DNA from: an uncultured Eggerthellaceae bacterium | GTDB taxonomy: Bacteria > Actinomycetota > Coriobacteriia > Coriobacteriales > Eggerthellaceae | DNA length: 8,177 nt | Assembly: GCA_934623455.1 (NCBI GenBank) | Contig: CAKTVK010000090.1 | Coordinates: 1 to 8,177 of the forward strand | Direction: 5' to 3' | Shown here: positions 5,807-8,177 of the stretch, in pieces | How positions within the stretch are numbered: the first letter of the stretch is position 1 | How the letters are laid out: each line of letters begins with the position of its first letter | Notes under the pieces: generated by a model | Seen by the model: the letters and a program-made list of their open reading frames with translations, nothing else | The model's database searches: none | Told to the model about the DNA's origin: nothing | Position numbers and translations under genes: made by a program

Positions 5807-6991
5807 CTAGCGGACACGAAAGACAAGGTATTCGTTCAAGCTGCCCGTGCGCCCATCAGCACGGAAGCAATCGGCAAGCTGCGCAACATCGCTCACCGAT
5901 GCCGCAAGCACCTTCACTTCCTCATCGGTGAAATGATGGCAATAGCGGAAAACACCCTGGGTCTGCTGCCAGCCTAAAAGATAATCATTCGCATCCAGCC
6001 TCAAGCATAATCCCTGTTCAGCGAAGTTTCTTAAAGCAGCTTCATGGGACTCATGTGCTTTTTTTGCCAGCCCAGGGTCATCCATAAAGCGCCACAGAGA
6101 CACGGCAACAAGCCCGCCTGGAATCGTTGCTGCGCAAAGCGCGCGCAGCAAACGCTCCCGCGCCTCGCGTCCTGGAACGTGATGGAAGAACCCGAAGCAC
6201 ACCGTCAAATCCGCGTTCACGCCTTCGGAACCAGCACCCCTGCACGCTGCATCCTCGCATGCATCGCCTATAGAGCTGCCGGAAACGGATGCGACGCCCT
6301 TGCCTTCGAAACCGCGGGGCACGAACGGCAATGCGCGGCCCTCGATAAGCGCTGAAACGATATCGCATGGCATGAAAGCAACACCTGCAGGTGCACCAAC
6401 CAACTGCTCGCAGTTATCAATAGCATGATAATCCCAGGTCACGTTCGGCAGCGCATCTTCCAGGAAGCCCTTGAATCGAACATTTCCGCAGGCAACGTCC
6501 AAAATGCGATGCACGAGCGGTGCGGATGCATCTGCACCTTCCGGTTCGCCGCACTGCAGCACGCCCTCGCGTTGCAAGCCTGCGCCATCGCCCGCCGCGC
6601 CCGCAGCGTCCAATGCAGACAAGCGCATCCCAAACTCCGAAGTCTGAAACGCAGACGCGCCCGTGCCATCGCCCGTAACACCTGCAGCGTCCAATGCACC
6701 AGCGCGCACCACGCCATCCGCGCCTTCGCCGCTTGCCAGCCCATCACCGACAACTGCACCTTCGCCCACTGGGACCGCATCCGCGTCCGCACCTGCGCTT
6801 TCGCCCGCTGCCCCTGCGCCTTCGTTGCGCTGCAGCACGCCACCTGCGCCTTCGTCTTCCCAGCCCGTATCAGCCAAAACGCGCCGCCAGCCTGCCCACG
6901 CACTCTGCCGCGTTGCCGAAAACGACTCTGCCTGCGCCGCGTAAAACGCCTGCGTGGTGCGATTCAATATGTTTGCTGTTGAAACGTCCAT
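5807..6991 (-). CDS. Trm9/ALKBH8-like class I SAM-dependent methyltransferase with large Gly/Ala-rich insertions
   Basis: This 394-residue protein probably methylates a modified wobble uridine in tRNA. Three segments point to the Trm9/ALKBH8 family. Residues 14-36 (TQAFYAAQAESFSATRQSAW) match its FY..A..FS.TR...W opening. Motif I is ILDVACGNVRF (163-173), and DLTVCFGFFHHVPG (262-275) matches its 'ihHl' segment. The end, NDYLLGWQ then FRYCHHFTDEEV (335-359), matches GD.LVPW...RYYH.F..GEL. Residues ~45-160, between the opening and motif I, are a Gly/Ala/Asp-rich insertion. A second one (~226-261) lies before the HH motif. Without them it would be about 245 residues. The last Gly of motif I is Val. 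A TTG start at 7012 with AGGA 5 nt upstream is an alternative, as the ATG has GGGAG only 3 nt away. It is divergent from elp3. Class is firm; tRNA substrate is inferred. Confidence 0.8.
   Translation of the reverse strand: MDVSTANILNRTTQAFYAAQAESFSATRQSAWAGWRRVLADTGWEDEGAGGVLQRNEGAGAAGESAGADADAVPVGEGAVVGDGLASGEGADGVVRAGALDAAGVTGDGTGASAFQTSEFGMRLSALDAAGAAGDGAGLQREGVLQCGEPEGADASAPLVHRILDVACGNVRFKGFLEDALPNVTWDYHAIDNCEQLVGAPAGVAFMPCDIVSALIEGRALPFVPRGFEGKGVASVSGSSIGDACEDAACRGAGSEGVNADLTVCFGFFHHVPGREARERLLRALCAATIPGGLVAVSLWRFMDDPGLAKKAHESHEAALRNFAEQGLCLRLDANDYLLGWQQTQGVFRYCHHFTDEEVKVLAASVSDVAQLADCFRADGRTGSLNEYLVFRVR
6584..6698. repeat. In-frame 34-nt direct repeat inside the methyltransferase insertion
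   Basis: Positions 6584-6617 and 6665-6698 match at 29 of 34 bases, exactly 81 nt (27 codons) apart. On the minus strand they encode ALDAAGAAGDGA and ALDAAGVTGDGT. CTGCAGCACGCC also recurs at 6554 and 6830, and CTGCGCCTTCG at least twice near 6814 and 6843. The repeats lie entirely within the Gly/Ala-rich insertion. Confidence 0.75.
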
Positions 6992-7036
6992 GCTCTCCCA
7001 CAAATCCTGCAAAAGAATCCTGTAAAATATATGGTT
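6992..7036. promoter_or_regulatory. Divergent promoter region between the methyltransferase gene and elp3
   Basis: Only 45 nt separate the two proposed starts, so regulatory elements must be shared or overlap the genes. On the + strand TAAAAT (7023-7028) is a good -10 candidate with only a poor -35 upstream. It would place the start of transcription near 7035-7037, at the elp3 ATG. On the minus strand TATATT (7026-7031) could serve leftward transcription. Confidence 0.4.
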
Positions 7037-8177
7037 ATGGAAAAAATCATTTTAGACATAGCCGCTGCCCTGCGCCGCGCCGCTGCCACGGGCGAAACGT
7101 TTGACGCCGCCCAGCTCGTGCGCCTGCTGCACGCTTACAACAAGCCGCTGGGGCAAAGCGAGCAGTTCTACACAAAAAAGAAGCTGCTGCCATATTACCT
7201 GAAAACGAAGGCGAACGACCCCGCGCGCTGGGAAAGCTGGAACATTGACCCCGCAACCGAGCGCGCCTTGGTGCAGCTGCTGCAAATCAAGCCGCGTCGC
7301 ACCAGCTCGGGCGTGGCAACCATCACGGTCATCACGAAGCCGTGGGGCTGCTCGAGCAACTGCATCTACTGCCCCAACGACATCCGCATGCCGAAAAGCT
7401 ACTTGTCGAACGAACCCGCCTGCCAGCGTGCCGAGCGCAATTTCTTTGACCCGTACCTGCAGGTTACCGCGCGTTTGCATGCCCTGCGCGAGATGGGCCA
7501 CACCACCGACAAAGTGGAGCTTATTGTGCTGGGCGGTACCTGGACCGACTACCCCGAAGATTACCAATACTGGTACATGACGCAGCTGTTCCGCGCACTC
7601 AACGACGGCGAAAGCGTCCCTGAATACGCAGCTGAACTGCGTGAACGCTACAAACAAGCAGGCATTCCCGAAACCGAGGAAGCTCTGCAAGCCTTCGCCG
7701 CGCCTGCCCAGGCGGCAATCGATGCGGGCACAACAACGTTCAACGAAGCGCATAGCAGGCTCTACAGGCAAGACAGCCCTTGGCAACGCTTGGCTTCGTG
7801 GCAAACCGCGGAGCCCAGCGAGCTTGAACAACAGCAACGCATAAACGAAACCGCTGAACACCGTTGCGTGGGCCTGGTCATTGAAACGCGTCCCGACACC
7901 ATCACGCCGCAAACGCTCACGCGCGCACGGCGCTTTGGCTGCACGAAAATCCAGATGGGCATCCAAAGCCTTGACCCTGCCGTGTTGGCCGCGAACCATC
8001 GGGCCACCAGCACCCAGGAAATCCAGCGTGCCTTTGCGCTGTTGCGCCTGTTCGGCTTCAAGCTGCACACGCATTTCATGGTGAACCTTTACGGCTCAAC
8101 GCCCGAACGCGACAAAGCTGATTTCCGGCAATTCGTGACCGACAAGCGCTTCCTACCCGATGAAATCAAGGTATACC
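7037..8177 (+). CDS. elp3: Elp3, tRNA U34 carboxymethyl-forming radical SAM/acetyltransferase, 3' end beyond window
   Basis: 380 residues are visible and the frame is open to the window edge. Elp3 uses a radical SAM centre and acetyl-CoA to build the carboxymethyl-type side chain on C5 of wobble uridine-34. Residues 1-88 form the tRNA-binding N-terminal part. VATITVITKPWGCSSNCIYCPN holds the CX3CX2C cluster ligands Cys105, Cys109 and Cys112. SYLSNEPACQRAERNFFDPY, ELIVLGGTW, HRCVGLVIETRPD, KIQMGIQSLD and HFMVNLYGSTPERD all match Elp3 in order. The acetyltransferase domain should follow beyond the edge. Residues ~191-265 are inserted relative to yeast Elp3. ATGs at 7031 and 7037 are both in frame without a clear ribosome binding site; 7037 is chosen because a TAAAAT box at 7023 fits a leaderless transcript. 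Confidence 0.92.
   Translation, partial: MEKIILDIAAALRRAAATGETFDAAQLVRLLHAYNKPLGQSEQFYTKKKLLPYYLKTKANDPARWESWNIDPATERALVQLLQIKPRRTSSGVATITVITKPWGCSSNCIYCPNDIRMPKSYLSNEPACQRAERNFFDPYLQVTARLHALREMGHTTDKVELIVLGGTWTDYPEDYQYWYMTQLFRALNDGESVPEYAAELRERYKQAGIPETEEALQAFAAPAQAAIDAGTTTFNEAHSRLYRQDSPWQRLASWQTAEPSELEQQQRINETAEHRCVGLVIETRPDTITPQTLTRARRFGCTKIQMGIQSLDPAVLAANHRATSTQEIQRAFALLRLFGFKLHTHFMVNLYGSTPERDKADFRQFVTDKRFLPDEIKVY

Noticed and set aside
6550..6860. Possible CRISPR-like array from the repeated GC-rich motifs
   Set aside because: Repeats are imperfect, irregularly spaced, in coding frame and in multiples of codons; there are no uniform spacers and no cas genes.
6425..6982. 185-codon + strand frame opposite the methyltransferase gene
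   Set aside because: It is the mirror of the Gly/Ala-rich insertion; the GC-rich repeats suppress stops on both strands. The minus frame holds clear methyltransferase motifs.
7052..8074. 340-codon minus-strand frame opposite elp3
   Set aside because: It lies antisense to an unmistakable Elp3 coding frame, has no recognisable domain, and is expected from GC-rich codon use.

Overview
The window looks like a stretch of chromosome from a high-GC, anaerobe-type Gram-positive bacterium. The best guess is Actinomycetota, class Coriobacteriia (Eggerthella/Slackia-like). The basis is the GC-leaning codon choice, the style of the IS30 transposase, the DUF4213/DUF364 protein and the bacterial Elp3. This is inferred from overall look only, not from a marker gene.

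Layout, left to right. (1) The right part of an IS30-family insertion sequence: the transposase is missing only its first few codons, and a likely right inverted repeat overlaps its stop. (2) A leader with a perfect 11-bp hairpin, then a DUF4213/DUF364 gene (putative metal chelation) ending in a structured 3' region and a strong intrinsic terminator. (3) A gene with its own promoter for a fused DNA alkylation-repair enzyme: AlkA-type glycosylase, a ~105-residue Lys/Ala/Ser linker, then an Ogt/MGMT-type methyltransferase with PCHR active site. It is followed by an imperfect copy of its own 3' end and a T-poor spacer. (4) A second, small MGMT-like protein, also with PCHR. (5) Convergent to it, a thrH-like HAD phosphatase. 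(6) A T-poor stretch without a convincing gene. (7) A minus-strand class I methyltransferase resembling eukaryotic Trm9/ALKBH8, enlarged by two Gly/Ala-rich insertions. (8) Divergent from it by 45 bp, an elp3 gene that runs off the right edge.

Two functional themes stand out. The first is DNA alkylation repair: N-alkylpurine glycosylase plus two suicide O6-alkylguanine transferases within 2.5 kb. The second is tRNA wobble-uridine modification. Elp3 forms the cm5U34-type side chain, and in eukaryotes Trm9/ALKBH8 methyl-esterifies it to mcm5U. A divergent elp3/trm9-like pair suggests a compact bacterial version of that two-step route, without the other Elongator subunits in view. This is the most interesting point in the window.

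A further oddity is that the AlkA-Ogt linker, both larger spacers and the methyltransferase insertion are all depleted of T on the + strand, coding or not, and carry short imperfect repeats. That suggests repeat-driven expansion.
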